From Girardinichthys multiradiatus (lineage: Eukaryota; Chordata; Actinopteri; Cyprinodontiformes; Goodeidae), in contig NC_061804.1 in NCBI RefSeq assembly GCF_021462225.1, positions 42,223,975-42,287,974 of the forward strand: a stretch of DNA of 64,000 nt, written 5' to 3'. This document shows, piece after piece, positions 23,201-38,200 of this stretch (within the stretch, counting starts at the first letter, position 1; each line of letters opens with the position of its first letter). The notes under the pieces are model-generated. The model was not told where the DNA came from and searched no databases. It saw nothing but the letters and a program-made list of their open reading frames with translations. The translations under genes were made by a program, and so were the position numbers.

Positions 23201-26200
23201 CCACAAGCCAACCACAGCCGATAGGACTCCTTCTTCAGCTTGACAGCATCCCTTACTGCCGGTGTACACCACCGGGTTCGGGATTGCTGCTGCGACAGGC
23301 ACCGCAGACCTTTCGGCCACAGCTATGGGCAGCAGCATCGAGAATAGATGCGGAGAACATGGTCCACTCGGACTCTATGTCTCCAACCTTCCCCGGAATC
23401 TGGTCAAAGCTCTCCCAGAGGTTGGAATTGAATACATCCCTGGCTGAGGGCTCCGCCCGATGTTCCCAGCAGGCACTCACTATGTGCCCCTCTCCTCACC
23501 CAAGTGTCAAAAACATGTGACCGAAGGTCTGAAGACACGACAACAAAGTTGATCATTGACCTCCTGCCTAGGGTGTCCTTGTGCTAAGTGCACTGATGGA
23601 CACCCTTATGGTTGGACATAGTGTTCATTATGGACAATCCGTGACTAGCACAGAAGTTCAATAATTAAACACTAGTCGAATTCAGATCGGGGAGGCGTGG
23701 AGGCGTGTCACTGTCATTTACCACGTGGGGATTGAAGTCCCCCAGCAGGATAATGGAGTCCCCAGGAGGCGCACTATGCAGCACCCCCCGACAGGGACAC
23801 CAAGAAGGCCGTGTACTCCGCACTACTGCTCGGCCCGTAGGCTGAAACGGCAGTCAGAGACCTGTCCCCAACCCAAACGCGCAGGGATGCGAGCCTCTCA
23901 TCCACTGGGGTAAACCCCAACACGAGACAGCTGAGCTCTGGGGCAACAAGCAAACCTACCCCAGCTTGCCCCCTCTCCCCGTGGGCCACTCCAGAGTAGA
24001 AGAGAGTCCAGCCCCTCTCGAGGAGATGGGTTCCAGAGCCCACGCTGTGCGCGGAGGTGAATCCGACTATTTCTAGTCAATATCTCTCGACCAGCTCCGG
24101 CTCCTTCCCGCCCAGCGAGGTGACATTCCACATCCCTAGAGCCACCCTAAGCATCCAGAGATTGGGCCGCCCAGGTCTCCACCTTCGTCTACTGCCCAAT
24201 CCTCTGTGCACTGATCCCTCATGGTTACCCCCTACAGGTGGTGGGCCCACTGGGGGATGGCCTCGCGTCTCTTGTTCGGGCTTGTCCTGGCCGGGTCCCA
24301 CGAGGAGCAGCACGGCCACCAGGTGCTCTCCGACGATTCCTGACCCCAGGCCTAGCTCCAGGGTGGGATCCCGGTTCCGCCGTACCGGGTGGTATCACGT
24401 GCCTTGATTTTATGGTCCTCTTGAAGGTGTCTTTAACCGCTCTTTGTCTGACCCATCACCTAGAGCCTGTTTGCCATGGGACATTTAAGCCCCAGACAAC
24501 ATAGCCGCAAGGATCATTTGAGCACTCAAACAACTCCACCACGTTAAGGTGGTGGTTCAAGGAGGAGAATATATTTTATATACTAATAACACATGAAAAT
24601 AGTGAGTCCTTGGCTCTTTCAACTTCCAACATTTTATTCAGAGGCATAATTTTCATGATCTGAGACGTAAGAATGAGTGTGATACCGTAGTGACTTGTGA
24701 CCCACTATCGAGGAGGCAGCTGAAGTTGTTCCCCTTTATTTGTATTTGGCCCATGCTCTTTGTATCAATGAGACCCCTTGGCAATCTAAAATGAGGTTTG
24801 AAATGGGCTATTGTACGTCTGGTGGTGGCAGCTTCTGAGTGACCCTCCACAGGAACTGCATCTATTTTAAGTGCTGATTGGAGTTTTCTGTTTTCTGCAT
24901 CCCTGGCTTGTTGTTTCTGGCGAAGCTGTTTTTTCTTTTGTTGCACAAAATTTTGGGTTTGGTCTGTCACTACAACATGATGAGATGTGGCCGTCATTAC
25001 CACAATTGAAGCAGTACCCAGGCTCTGGTCTTTCTGCAAACTGAGATGGAACATGGCTGGGAATTGGCTTTGATTTGGTCTGTCATGGCTCAAGTCTTGT
25101 AGGAGCTGGAGTCTTTCTGCATTATACACACTATACACACCTGCTCACACTGTAAACACCACACCACCAAAGGCTCCTCTGGTGACAACAGTGGGAGATT
25201 TCTGTCTCCAACATCATTGGCAACCATCATTTCAGCTCAACATGAGTCTTTCATTAGAGAACAGAACTGAGGCCCACTGGTCCCTTGTCAGCTTAAATGC
25301 TCCCTAGTCCATGCAAGACGATGATGCCTGTGCCTGATTGTGTGTTCTGGTACACAGAAAACTGAACACACTAACTTTTTGTGAGTAGTATGTTAATCAA
25401 ACAGAACAAAACAAAGCAATGTTGTAAAGACGAGTGGGCCAAAATGTCTCCAGTGATGTGAGACACTGATAAAGTCAGAAAGAAAAGCACTCATTTCCCT
25501 TTTTTTTTTAACTGTGTCCTGTCTGGCAGAGTAGTGCTCAGAATTGTTGTCTGAGTACCATGAAGAAACCCAACAAATTAACTTTCACAAGTGGAGCATT
25601 ACGGTTAATGCTTTAAAGCTCTGCTTGATATTTATAAAATAAACTTTATTAGAAACTGCTTTGGGATTATTTCAGTTGTTACGGAAACAAAAAGGAAAAA
25701 ATAAGAAGCACGAAAGAGATAGAGGTGGGGCAAAAAGGAAAAGGAGAGAAGGAGAAAAGAATGGAGGAGAGAAAGAAGGATGAAGAGATTACAAGATAAC
25801 ACCCTGCTTGCTTCTATACATGCAATGACAAATTTTTCAAGTTTTTGCTGCTAACGGTGGTTCTACAACCTATTAAAGCACTGTTTGTACTTTTTTCACA
25901 CTTTGCTTCACCATTTCAATCTTATCTTTGTTTTTAAATGAAGACAGAAAATGTAATGTGTTGTTTTTCTACCCTTCAGATAAGAATCAAATAATCTTTA
26001 AATCTGGTAAAGTGCAGATTATTTTTGTTATGTCCTGATGTGTAAAACCATAGATTATTTTTCCATAACTTGGTTGTCAGGGTAGTGCTGGGAGACAAGT
26101 GTAACCTGCTAAAGCTTTTTATTCCACCTAAACACGTGTTAATGTATGGGTTCCTGTTGCTGTATTTACAGGAGACAGAATTTGTAGGAGAGGACTCTTT

Positions 26201-29200
26201 TGAGTCCTTGGGTGAGTTCCAAGTTGTCCTCAGTGAGCTGGCCAGTGACAAGAGTTTGGACAGGATTCGGGTGGAGTATGAAAAACTCATCCATGCTCTG
26301 AAAAAGTCGCGGGATAATGAAAAGAGGTTGATGTCTAAATGCAGGGAGTTGAACGCAGAGATTGTGTCCACATCAACGAAAGTGGCAGCTGCCCTTAAAC
26401 TATCCCAGGATGATGAGACGACAATAACATCTCTCAAGAGGGTATGTCCAGAGTATCAAATGCTTGTTTAGCTTATTAAATTGTCTTTACATAAATGTTC
26501 AACTGAGGTTTGATTCAGCAGTGCTTTAAAATTCTATGTTTATGCATCATTTGAAAGTTTTAGACTTTTTATATTCAGGGACTCAACAAAGTTTGTTGTG
26601 AAAAGGAATTTTTTAACGGTTTAGGAGTTGGATAAAGCTTGGAAAATGGTTGATGCCGCTCACGATAAAGAGAGGAAGGACATGGAGACCATCAAGAATT
26701 TAAAAGAAGATGTTTCTAAGCTCACAAAGGCAACTGAGCAACAAACTGGCCAACAGTTGGACCAAGAACGAATGTCAGTCATAGGTCCCCCATTCTTTCC
26801 TTTGTTGTTGTGTTCTATAATACACCAAATTAAGCAGATAACGCCAACTGTAATATTTTCAAGGAGTTTAATAAAAATGATTGAGGAGATGACCCAGGAG
26901 AGAGACCAGCTGATGACAACGGTGGAGGATCTAAGAGAGAAACTAAACAAGGCAACTGTAATTCAGCAAGAGATACAGAAAGAAAAAGAGACTGCTGTAC
27001 AAAGCATCTCAAAGGTAAACGTTGGGTATATTTTTAATGAAGTAAATGGATGTAAATGTGGACGAACATTGCTTTGTAGCAGCTCTGAGATCAACGTGCT
27101 GCTCCTTTGAATTTCAACTTCTAGCTACAGCAGGAGCTTCAGGTGCAACAGAACGAGATCTCCAGAGAGATGAGACTGAAGGAGAAGCTTGACAAGGAGA
27201 TTCAACAGCTGCACGCTGACATGGAGGCCAAGATGGCTGAAATTAAAGCTTTGAACATGCAGAGACAGAAGGCCAAGGAGGAGCAGCAGAGACTGGAGCA
27301 GCAGCTCAAAGATCTAAAAGTAAGCAAGGGAATGGGATGAATTCTTACCCTAGTGCACTGTAAAAGTGTTATTTTTGATATGTTCTGAATCAGCTTTATT
27401 GCCAAGTTTGTACAGACTAAAAAGGAATTTTGTACATTTTGTACATTTATACACAATTGACTTTACAAAGAATATAATGTGAGATTAGTCCAAGTATGCA
27501 TGGTGCTGTTCTAGACTGTCAAGTTGGCAAAAACTAAAAAAAAATCCATAATGTTATTTTAGTCTAAAAGAACTAAAACTCCTCTAAGAACGCCACGGAG
27601 TAAAGCTTCAGAAGTTAACAGAGTTAATAGAATGTGTCTCTTTAACTGAAATGTTGCTTTAAATGCTTAGATTTTTCTTTTTTAATCTAAGACTCATTCT
27701 AGAATAACACACAGATAGGGAAATATACATATTGTCATTTGTGCCATAAAATATATTAATTTACAAACTACATGTACGTCAAAATTACATGAGGGATTTG
27801 GACACTTGACAGTTTATTTTCATAGCAAAATGTTTAAACAAGGCAATTCAAAATGCTGTTTAAAGGGAAAGAAATACAAGAAGAATTAGATTAAATCCAT
27901 CCATCCGTTTTCATTACCCGCTTCTTCTGTACTGGGTCAGGGGGAGCTGGTTCATCATAAAATGTTTGCATTTTATATGGTAGGAAACTAGAATATGCTA
28001 ATTGTATCTGAAATATATAGATTAGAAATAATGAAATTGCAGTAAACAATAATGTATTTAAAGGAACAGACACATTCTGCATTTGAAGAATTTGGTTCTG
28101 AAATTTTCAGTTATGGTTCAGGGAAACATTGATAGAACAGGTCAGATGATCTGAGAGGTCCAGAGAGTTCATACCTGAAAAATAACTTAATATATTGATG
28201 TATTTATGACCCAATAACCTGTAATAATGTCAGCTTTTCCAAAGAGAACCAGTACAGTGATTTAAGGACTGCTGGGATATGATCCACCTTCCTGGTGTTG
28301 GGCAGGACTCTGGCAGCAGCATTCTGGAAAGACCACAACTGCCAGATTGAGTTTTTACTGGCCCTTGTAAAGACACCATTATGATAATCTAACTTACTGA
28401 AAAATAAACCATTAAAATTTTTTTGTGTCCTGTTTGGCTGGTAAAACTTTGCTCTGGGGCAAATCTCTTACCTTGCATTTTTGGGATCAAATACAATTGC
28501 TTCAGTCTTTCAGCATAAAGCTGGAGAAAACTCATGCCCATCAACTCACTGATAATGTTGACGATCTTATTCAGTGATTGCCTTGTGGTGACACACAAAT
28601 GAAAAGTTGTCATCTCCAATTGTATAAGAGATGTAACACTGTAGTCTTAGTTTGGGGGTTACAGATATTAGTGTCACACAAATAGAGCTTTGATAAACCC
28701 CATATGTGATTTTTCATTGCTCAGATTGCTGAATTACAGCATAGTTATGGCTTGCCAAGTAAGATCTGTACTAATTTAGTACAGTAAAAAAGAATCCTAT
28801 TCACTTTTTCCAAAATATCAATCAATGTGTTATACAATGTAAAATGCAATACTGAGATTTTTGATAAGAGCAGTCTCAGTGCTGGAATATAGTTGAAAAC
28901 TAGGAAACACTGAAGAGATTATTTCATTTTCCTTATTAATGATCACTGCCTAAAGTGTTACATTAGACATTTGCCCCTAGATACTTCCTACTGAGGCAGC
29001 CTCATTAGGCTTCTTTAAAATACCTTTGGTGTCTGCAGTAAGACTGAACTCATGTCTGTTCTGTTTGTCCCTCATCACCTTGGGTTGATTAGCAGTGGTT
29101 AGGCAACATTACACGAGTTTTATTGTTAAATCAACATGTATTGAGGACCATTTATAAACATAACATTAAATCATCTTTAAACTCCAATTGTGGAGTACCA

Positions 29201-32200
29201 CAGGGTTCAGTACTTGGGCCAATTCTCTTTACTATATATATATGCTTCCAATAGGTCAAATTATCAGGCAGCATAGGATACATTTTCACTGTTACGCTGA
29301 TGATACTCAGCTTTACTTATCCATAAATCCTGATAAGCCCAACCAGTTAGATAGACTACAAGCATGTCTTGAAGATATAAAAACTTGGATGACTTTAAAT
29401 GTTCTGCTTCTAAATTCAGACAAGACAGAAGTTGTCGTCTTTGGACCAGAGTCTTTAAAAAAGAAACTGCTTAGTCAATCACTTAACCTGGATGGCATTA
29501 AATTGACCTCCGATAATAAAGTAAAAAACCTTGATGTTACTTTTGACCAGGACATGTCATTTAAATCTCATATTAAACAGGTTTCTAGGATTTCCTTCTT
29601 TCACCTCCGGAACATTGCCAAAATTAGAAATATCCTATCCAGGAGTGATGCTGAAAAACTAGTCCATGCATTTGTTACTTCAAGGCTGGACTATTGTAAT
29701 TCTTTACTATCAGGATGTCCACAAAATGCAGTTAAAAGCCTTCAGCTGATTCAAAATGCTGCAGCAAGAGTTTTGATGAAAATTAAAAGAGAGATCATAT
29801 TTCTCCTATTTTAGCTTCCCTTCATTGACTCCCTGTTAAATCCAGAATAGAATTTAAAATTCTCCTCCTCACATATAAAGCCCTTAATGATCTAGCTCCA
29901 TCATATATCAGAGATCTGATTGTTCCATATGTTCCTAACAGAGCACTTCGTTCTCAGACTGCAGGTTTACTGGTGGTTCCTAGAGTCTCTAGATGTAGAA
30001 TGGGAGGCAGATCCTTTAGTTATCAGGCTCCTCTCCTGTGGAACCAGCTCCCGGTTTTTGTCCGTGAGGCAGACACCCTGTCTACTTTTAAGGCTAAGCT
30101 TAAAACTTTCCTTTATGATGAAGCCTATAGTTAGAGTGGCTTAGGTTATCAGGGAAGGAGCCTTCCTCCCTGTTGGTTGGAGTAAGGGGAGTCAGGTTTA
30201 GCCTAAACCGGCTCAGTTATGGTTGAGGTGCAAACACACCCTCCATTTCTGCTACGTGTATGACCCCCTCTCTTTTCCAATGGTTATAATCAGTCTGACA
30301 GAGGGATGTATCCCAATCCTTGTGGTTTTTAGTATATCAATGACCATCAGTAGGACCCTTTGTGAGGTGCCTTGAGACGACATTGTTGTAAATAAGCGCC
30401 GTTTAACTAAATAATCTGAACTGAAACTATCTGTGTAGTTATGCTGCTATAGGCTTAGGCTGCTGGAGGACATAATGACCACTTTCACCATCTTCGCTAC
30501 ATTCTCACACTACTCTCCAGTTTTGCATTATTTGCTGTTATTTCAGCTTTTAACTTTGTTCTCTCTTTTCTCTTCCTAGAAGCTACACCTGGCCTGACTC
30601 TGTGTCTACCTGTGACACCTTTCTGGAGAGGGGCATCGTCCAAGCTTCTGCTGGCAACAACTTAATGCTCACCTTTTACAGATGATCCACATGGCCCTGT
30701 CTTTCAGTGTTTAACCCTTTCTCTCTCCTAGACATGGCTACTGACTGAGCTTGTACTGTGACTAACTCTATGTGCTCTCTTTCAGACTCTAACCTTGAAA
30801 ACTGGCTCAGAGGTTATCTGTTCTTTCTTTCTAGATGAAACGACTAAAGGAGCTACATCCATTAACATTTACTTTTCCTTCCCAGAGAAAGGACTCCTGG
30901 ATCAGTGCTTCTTTGTTCTCTTTGTGTCTCTGCTCTGTTCTCTCAAACCCCCAGTCGGTCGTGGCAGATGGCCGCTCACACTGACCCTGGTTCTGCTGGA
31001 GGTTTCTTCCTGTTAAAAGGGAGTTTTTCCTCTCCACTGTTGCTACATGCATGCTCAGTATGAAGGATTGCTGCAAAGTCAACGCCAGTGACTGTCCACT
31101 GTCCCTACATGCTCATCCGTGAGGAGTGAATGCTGCAAGTCACTGACTGGATGCAATCTGCTGGGTTTCCTTAGATAGAAAAACTTTTTATCCAATTTGA
31201 ATAAAAAGCTAACTCTGACTGCACTGTTCAATGGTTAGGATTAATTGGAATGTACAGGGGTTGGACAATGAAACTGAAACACCTGTAATTTTAGTGTGGG
31301 AGGTTTCATGGCTAAATTGGACCAGCCTGGTAACCAGTCTTCATTGATTGCACATTGCACCAATAAGAGCAGAGTGTGAAGGTTCAATTAGCAGGGTAAG
31401 AGCACAGTTTTGCTCAAAATATTGAAATGCACACAACATTATGGGTGACATACCAGAGTTCAAAAGAGGACAAATTGTTGGTGCACGTCTTGCTGGCGCA
31501 TCTGTGACCAAGACAGCAAGTCTTTGGGATGTATCAAGAGCCACGGTATCCAGGGTAATGTCAACATACCACCAAGAAGGACGAACCACATCCAACAGGA
31601 TTAACTGTGGATGCAAGAGGAAGCTGTCTGAAAGGGATGTTCGGGTGCTAACCCGGATTGTATCCAAAAAACATAAAACCACGGCTGCCCAAATCACGGC
31701 AGAATTAAATGTGCACCTCAACTCTCCTGTTTCCACCAGAACTGTCCGTCGGGAGCTCCACAGGGTCAATATACACGGCCGGGCTGCTATAGCCAAACCT
31801 TTGGTCACTCATGCCAATCCCAAGCGTCGGTTTCAATGGTGCAAGGAGCGCAAATCTTAGGCTGTGGACAATGTGAAACATTTATTGTTCTCTGATGAGT
31901 CCACCTTTACTGTTTTCCCCACATCCGGGAGAGTTACGGTGTGGAGAAGCCCCAAAGAAGCGTACCACCCAGACTGTTGCATGCCCAGAGTGAAGCATGG
32001 GGGTGGATCAGTGATGGTTTGGGCTGCCATATCATGGCATTCCCTTGGCCCAATACTTGTGCTAGATGGGCGCGTCACTGCCAAGGACTACCGAACCATT
32101 CTTGAGGACCATGTGCATCCAATGGTTCAAACATTGTATCCTGAAGGCGTTGCCGTGTATCAGGATGACAATGCACCAATACACACAGCAAGACTGGTGA

Positions 32201-35200
32201 ATGATTGGTTTGATGAACATGAAAGTGAAGTTGAACATCTCTCATTGCCTGCACAGTCACCAGATCTAAATATTATTGAGCCACTTTGGGGTGTTTTGGA
32301 GGAGCGAGTCAGGAAACGTTTTCCTCCACCAGTATCACGTAGTGACCTGGCCACTATCCTGCAAGAAGAATGGCTTAAAATCCCTCTGACCACTGTGCAG
32401 GACTTGTATATGTCATTCCCAAGACGAATGGATGCTGTATTGGCCGCAAAAGGAGGCCCTACACCATACTAATAAATTATTGTGGTCTAAAACCAGGTGT
32501 TTCTGTTTCATTGTCCAACCCCTGTATGTACCTGACTGTTGTGAATTGCCTTGAGACAACATGTGTTGTGAATTGGCGCTATATAAATAAAACTGAATTG
32601 AATTGAATTGCCCAAACTTAAGTCCAGCCCTTCTTATCATAGATATTGCATGAGCGTTCTACTAAAGAACTTGAGCAGATTCAGGTGAAGAGCACCAAAC
32701 TGCAACAGGAATGTGACCATCTTTCATCAGCCAAGGAACAGCTCTCTGTAGAGAACCATCAGAGGGCTAACAAACTGAAGGTATTCACTTTATGTTTTTC
32801 ATAATTTCATTTTAATACACATACAGTTTGTATGCTGCTGTGGTGTCATTAGCCTGATGATCCACAGTTACATGTATTACAGCCTCTTTTCCCTTTTCCT
32901 GTCTCTGTCACTCTTTATACATCCACCAGATAAGAGAGGAGGAGTTGAGTCAGATGCGTCAGGAGGTTGCCAAACAAACCAAGATGAGAGAAGGCATCCA
33001 GAAGAAGCTCCACCAAATGGAGGACCAGAAAGCTGAACTAGATGTACAGAGGGAGACACTGAAAGCTCAGATCGCTGGTCTTGAAAAAGGTTTGACGGTT
33101 TTTCTTTCTTAGAAATGTAGTAGATGTATACTTATGGGCAGACTTGTTTTTCCTTTGTGAGCTGATAAAACCTGAACTGTACACCTTGTTAACGGATCCA
33201 TCAGCTCAGCAGGAATAAAATATACCCAGAAACCTGCATATTTTTATCTGCTTGATGAATAGCATCTACTGTATAAAACAAACACCAGCTGCTGCAAATC
33301 TAGTTTACAGATGAACAGCAATTAGAAAATTGCATTACTGTTACTCTAATCATTTCTAATTCTATTAACAGAATTAGAAATGATAATATGGATTGTGACC
33401 ATGAAGCAAACAGCTCTCTTCAAACACATATACCCTCTCGCTGTTCAAGTCTGTGTCGGAGTCTGGGAGTTTCATGTATTGTTTTTTTGCCTGCTGCTAA
33501 CTCTTACTCACCACTAGATGCCAAGATTCTCCGGTGTGGAGGGTAGCACATGTTCCTCATTTCCATTTACCTGGAGGAGTATAAGAAGGTGCCTCAGTGT
33601 TAGCCTTTTTCGTAACTCTAATGGCCAAGCTATGAAATCAGTCTCTAGTCAAAGTTCAAAGTTACTTACCTTTTGTGTGCTCCTTCCTAGGAAACTTCAA
33701 GTCCTGGTTTCTAGTTCCTGTGACTCTCTGTTCTGGCTCCAAGCCCTCAGTTTGGATCCTGCCACAGCCAAAGTATTCAAGCCTCAGAAGAAACCTATTT
33801 TGGATCAAGCCCCAGCTGACAGCTCAAGACCTTCATCCCCAGGCAAGCGAAACCTGCTTACCCTCCGCCAACTATTCAACTGAATCCTCACCAGGTAACT
33901 CCGTTTCTGAAAACAAGATCTGGATAAAGTTTAAGTGTCAAATACTCACCTGCGAACTCATCAGAGCATTCACTGCCTCCTTGGACAAACTCCCCGGTTC
34001 CACAGCAGCATCAAGTCAGTCATCCCAGAGTCCACATCATTCTCCCACTCCAACCACCTCTTCATCTAACAGTAAGCAATACATCCCGATCCAGTTTATG
34101 GTAATTCCCATCAGACTTCTGAATTCATACCTGTCCTCCTTCTCCGTACAGTGCTGTGCCTCCAGTCCCGGTTCCAGTTCCACATTACATTCCCAAACAA
34201 TAATAAACTTGTTTAACTTTTCTCCTGCCTCCTGAGTGTCTATCTGCATGTGGGTCAAATCAGTTAAGAAAGCAATGACAGAACACTCAGGCCAATCTGA
34301 CCCAGCAGAGACACTCAGGAGGACTTTAGCCGAACACAGCCTCCAAATCCAATCACATGGATCCACACTCCACAACCTCCTGGAACAACAACGTCACTCA
34401 AGTCAGCAGCTAGATCAGGTGGCATCTTTCCTTCAACACGCCCTGAACATCCGGACATCCCAGACACCAGAGGGAGCAGCTGAGTCACCGGTTTCTTCCC
34501 CGGTCTCACAACAGTTTCCGTACTCACGTGACGTCACTTCCCCGAACCCTGAAAAATCCTCCAGTGAGACCAGTAGTTGTGGAGGATTTTTGTTACAGTG
34601 TTCATTGGTGTTTAACCGCTCTCCTCAATCTTTCCCCCATGATGATGCTAAAATAGCGTTCATTTTACACCGCAGCCTCCGAAAGTACCAGCAAGTTTCA
34701 AAACAATGACATGCACATACAATTCAGAACACATATTCTAAATGGCGACTCTAATCGCACTAAAATTTCCTCTACCCTGCCCAGACAATTTCTAAGAGAG
34801 AAATAAAATTAAAGGATGGGTTTTACTTTGTTGAAGTCTTCCTTCTGAGCAGAGGGAGAGAGGAGGAAGGGGAAAGTTGGAAGTTAATGTGCGTCCACAG
34901 TTAACTTCGGGAAGAGCGGTCAATCTTCATCCTTTGGCCTCCTTGGCGAAAAGGAAAAATATGATCTGACCGTCAGCAGTCGACTAGAACCAAGCAGGGA
35001 GGGAAAGTTGTGTCTCCTTGAAACTCCTTGGTTTTGGTTACGTGTTGAACTCACATCTTCGATCGGCAAAGTGAAATTTCTGGCCTTCTCATTCCAGAAA
35101 CCTCTTTCATGAATTTTTCGTTGGCCAATGAAGGAGAATAAAGGAAATCCACTTGGGACCCTTCTCCAGAAGTGATGCGTTCAGTTGCTGGTCTGGTCTC

Positions 35201-38200
35201 CAGCTGAAAAGAAGTTTCTTTCAAATGTTCGCCTTCCTATATTGCCTCCTGTGACGTCAGACCTGGGACGGCCCCGTCATATCAGCCGCAATGGCCGCTG
35301 GGTTTTGTAGGACAGACTACCCTGCGGTACAAAATGGCCGATGACGTTGGAAAGGCATTGTGGCGTCCAGCAACGTGCAAATGGTCCAATATTCAGCAAA
35401 CAAGTGGTCCAACACAGACCTGGAAACAAAAACGTTAAGCCCGATGCCTTGTCTCGCCAGTATTCACCAGATGACTCAGATAATCAACCTTCCACTATAC
35501 TTCCCCCCAGTTGCATTGCAGGCTCTTTAACCTGGGAAATTGAGAGCATTGTCACTCAAGCTCAACAGTCAGAACATGACCCCGGAACTCGCCCACCTAA
35601 CCGCACCTATGTGCCATTAGCAGTCCGTTCTAAACTCGTCCATTTGTTCCATACATCCAAGTTTTCTGCTCATCCAGGCACCAGTCGAACCATAGCCCTC
35701 ATCTCGAGGAGGTCTTGGTGGCCATCAATACATAAAGATGTGAAGGAATATGTTAAAGCTTGTACTGTTTGTGCACGTAATAAGTCGTCTAACCAACCCC
35801 CAGCTGATTTTCTTCAACCCCTCAGTATCCCTAAGAGACCCTGGTCCCACATCGCCTTGGATTTTGTCACTGGACTTCCCTGTTCTCAAGGTGTTATCAC
35901 GACCAGAGACAGAGAACCCGAATTCAGCCAAACACAAAGTGATAAGTGAAAAGGTTTATTCAGAAACTCAGGATCAGAGAGCAGGAGAACAGCAGTCAGC
36001 TTCCAGGAACCACTGAGAACAGAGAGACTAGTTAGTGGCTGAATAAAACTCAGGATTTGCAAGGAGTTAGATAAAGCTACTAACCTTCTCAGTCTGGAGA
36101 TGAGGCACAGAATCCAGAAGAGGAAGTGATCCAGACAGTTAATGAGGAAGCGTCCAGCAGACTGAAGTCGGATTGCCGACTGATCCAAATCCTCCGAGGA
36201 ATCAGCTGAAGCTGTGACAGGAACACACAGAGCTGTGATTGTCCTCTTGACAACAATTCCAGACGGACTAGAGAGCCAGGCGGGCTCAGGCTGAATAAAC
36301 CAGTGGTTAGGCTGAGGCGTAAATCCTGAGGCAGAAACAGGGTCGAATTCCAGGGCTAGAGGCGTCAGACAAGGAGCAGGCAGAGGCATAAAACCAGAGT
36401 CGAAATCCAGAAATCCAATCCGTCAGACAAGGGACAGGCAAGAAGGCAAAATCCGAGAGGCAAGGTCAGAGAACAAGATCAGTCAGGAAGGAACGCTGGA
36501 TAACTACTCACAAATGTTTTCGAAAATCTGGCACCGTCTGCCTGTCAGATGGCTGTATATAACTGCAGCTCCAAAGGTGTGTGGCATGACGGTGATTGCG
36601 CAGCAGCAGACAAGTGAAGCAGATGAGTGAGAGCAGAGCAGACAGACGGGCCAGAATCATAACAGTACCCCCTCCTCAAGGTCTGGCTCCGGACGGACCC
36701 CGAGGCTGATCAGGATGGAGACAGTGGAAATCCCGGATGAGGGTTTTGTCCCGAGATGGTGTCCCGAGACGGGACACCACGTAGGGCTTGATCCGGGACA
36801 CGTGGAAGGTAGGGTGAACTTTCATGGCACGAGGCAGACGTAAACGAACAGCCACTGGATTGATGATCTTGGATATGGGAAAGGGTCCCACAAAACGACG
36901 AGCCAGCTTACGGGATTCAACCACAAGCGGGAGGTCCTTGGTGGACAGCCAAACCTTCTGTCCCACCTGGTAGCTTGGAGCAGGGATTCTCCGACGATTT
37001 CCTGTGCGTGCCTGCACCTCCGAAATTCTGATCATAGACCTTCTTGTCTTCCTCCAGATGCGCTGACATCTTAGGGCCACGGCCTGAGCAGACAGAACCT
37101 CAGCTTCTTTCTCCTGGACTGTGAACAAGGGTGGCTGAAAACCAAACACAACTTGGAAAGGAGATAACCCCGTGGCACTAGCCGGGAGGGTGTTGACAGC
37201 ATATTCAACCCAGGGTAAATTTTGAGACCATTTAGTTGACTCACATAGTGCGCGAAGTTTGGTCTCCACCTCCTGGTTGGCCCTCTCAGTCTGTCCATCT
37301 GACTGTGGGTGAAATCCTGAAGACAAACAAACAGTAATCCCCAGCAAGGAAAAAAACTCTTTCCAAAAACGTGACACAAACTGGGGTCCTCTGTCTGAGA
37401 CAATGTCTGTGGGTATGACATGAAGGCGAAAAACCTCATGTGCCAGAATGTCCCCCATTTCCTTGGCTGAAGGCAGCTTCTTGAGAGGAACTAGGTGAAC
37501 CATCTTTGAAAATCTGTCGATGACAGTTAACAGAACTGTGAAGCCATTAGAAACTGGCAAACCTGTGACGAAGTCCATGGGTTTGTGTGACCAGGGACAA
37601 GGAGGAATGGGTAGGGGATGCAAGAGTCCAGCAGGAGGGCGATGAGAAGACTTGGCTTGGGAACATTGAGTACAGGCCGTGACATAATCTGTGACACCTT
37701 TGACAAGAGATGGCCACCAAAACTGAGTCCGGACCATCTGCAATGTCCTGCTGATACCAGGATGACAGAACAGACGTGAATTATGGCATGAATTAAGTAC
37801 CTTGGGTACAAGGTACTCTGGGACAAAACACCGGTCAGGTGGGCATGAACTTGGGATAGGGAGGTCTTTGGTGACATCTCTAACCTCTCCCTCTAACTCC
37901 AACATGGTGACAGAGAGTCTCACTGATTCCGGGAGAATAAATTCATCCTCCCCAGAGGCCTGTGACTCGGAGGGTTCCTGTATTCTGGACAGGGCGTCCG
38001 GTTTGCCATTTTTGACTCCAGGTCTGAAAGACAGAGAGAAGTCCAAAAAATAAAACCCACCTTGCCTGCCTGGGATTAAGGTGCTTTGCTAATCTCAGGT
38101 ACTCCAGGTTCTTATGATCTGTCCATACAAGAAACGGTTCCTTAGCCTGTCTAGCCAAAGCCTCCACTCCTCAAGAGCCAACTTGACTGCCAACAGTTCT

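Larger units (their letters stand above)
29090..32610 (+). mobile_element. L2/Rex-like LINE, 5'-truncated, interrupted by a Tc1 element
   Basis: Reverse transcriptase is readable from 29188: a [13 protein letters not shown] start, then [12 protein letters not shown] (the catalytic YADD), [14 protein letters not shown] and [12 protein letters not shown], to about 29814. After that it is broken. The 3' part (29815-31250) is non-coding or decayed, and after the Tc1 insertion at 31255-32524 it resumes as ctgactgttgtgaattgcct and ends in ctgaattgaattgaattg at about 32610. Related 3' pieces occur at 62910-63600 and, reversed, at 63608-63795. It lies in CFAP58 intron 5, in the gene's orientation. 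Confidence 0.8.

Noticed and set aside
22276..23520. Plus-strand frames across the intron 1 LINE
   Set aside because: Antisense of the minus-strand LINE. The GC-rich coding sequence leaves the opposite strand open by chance.
26774..26784. Alternative donor ATAG|GTCCCC for exon 3
   Set aside because: It leaves one base, which does not combine with the single leading base of exon 4, so the frame would be lost.
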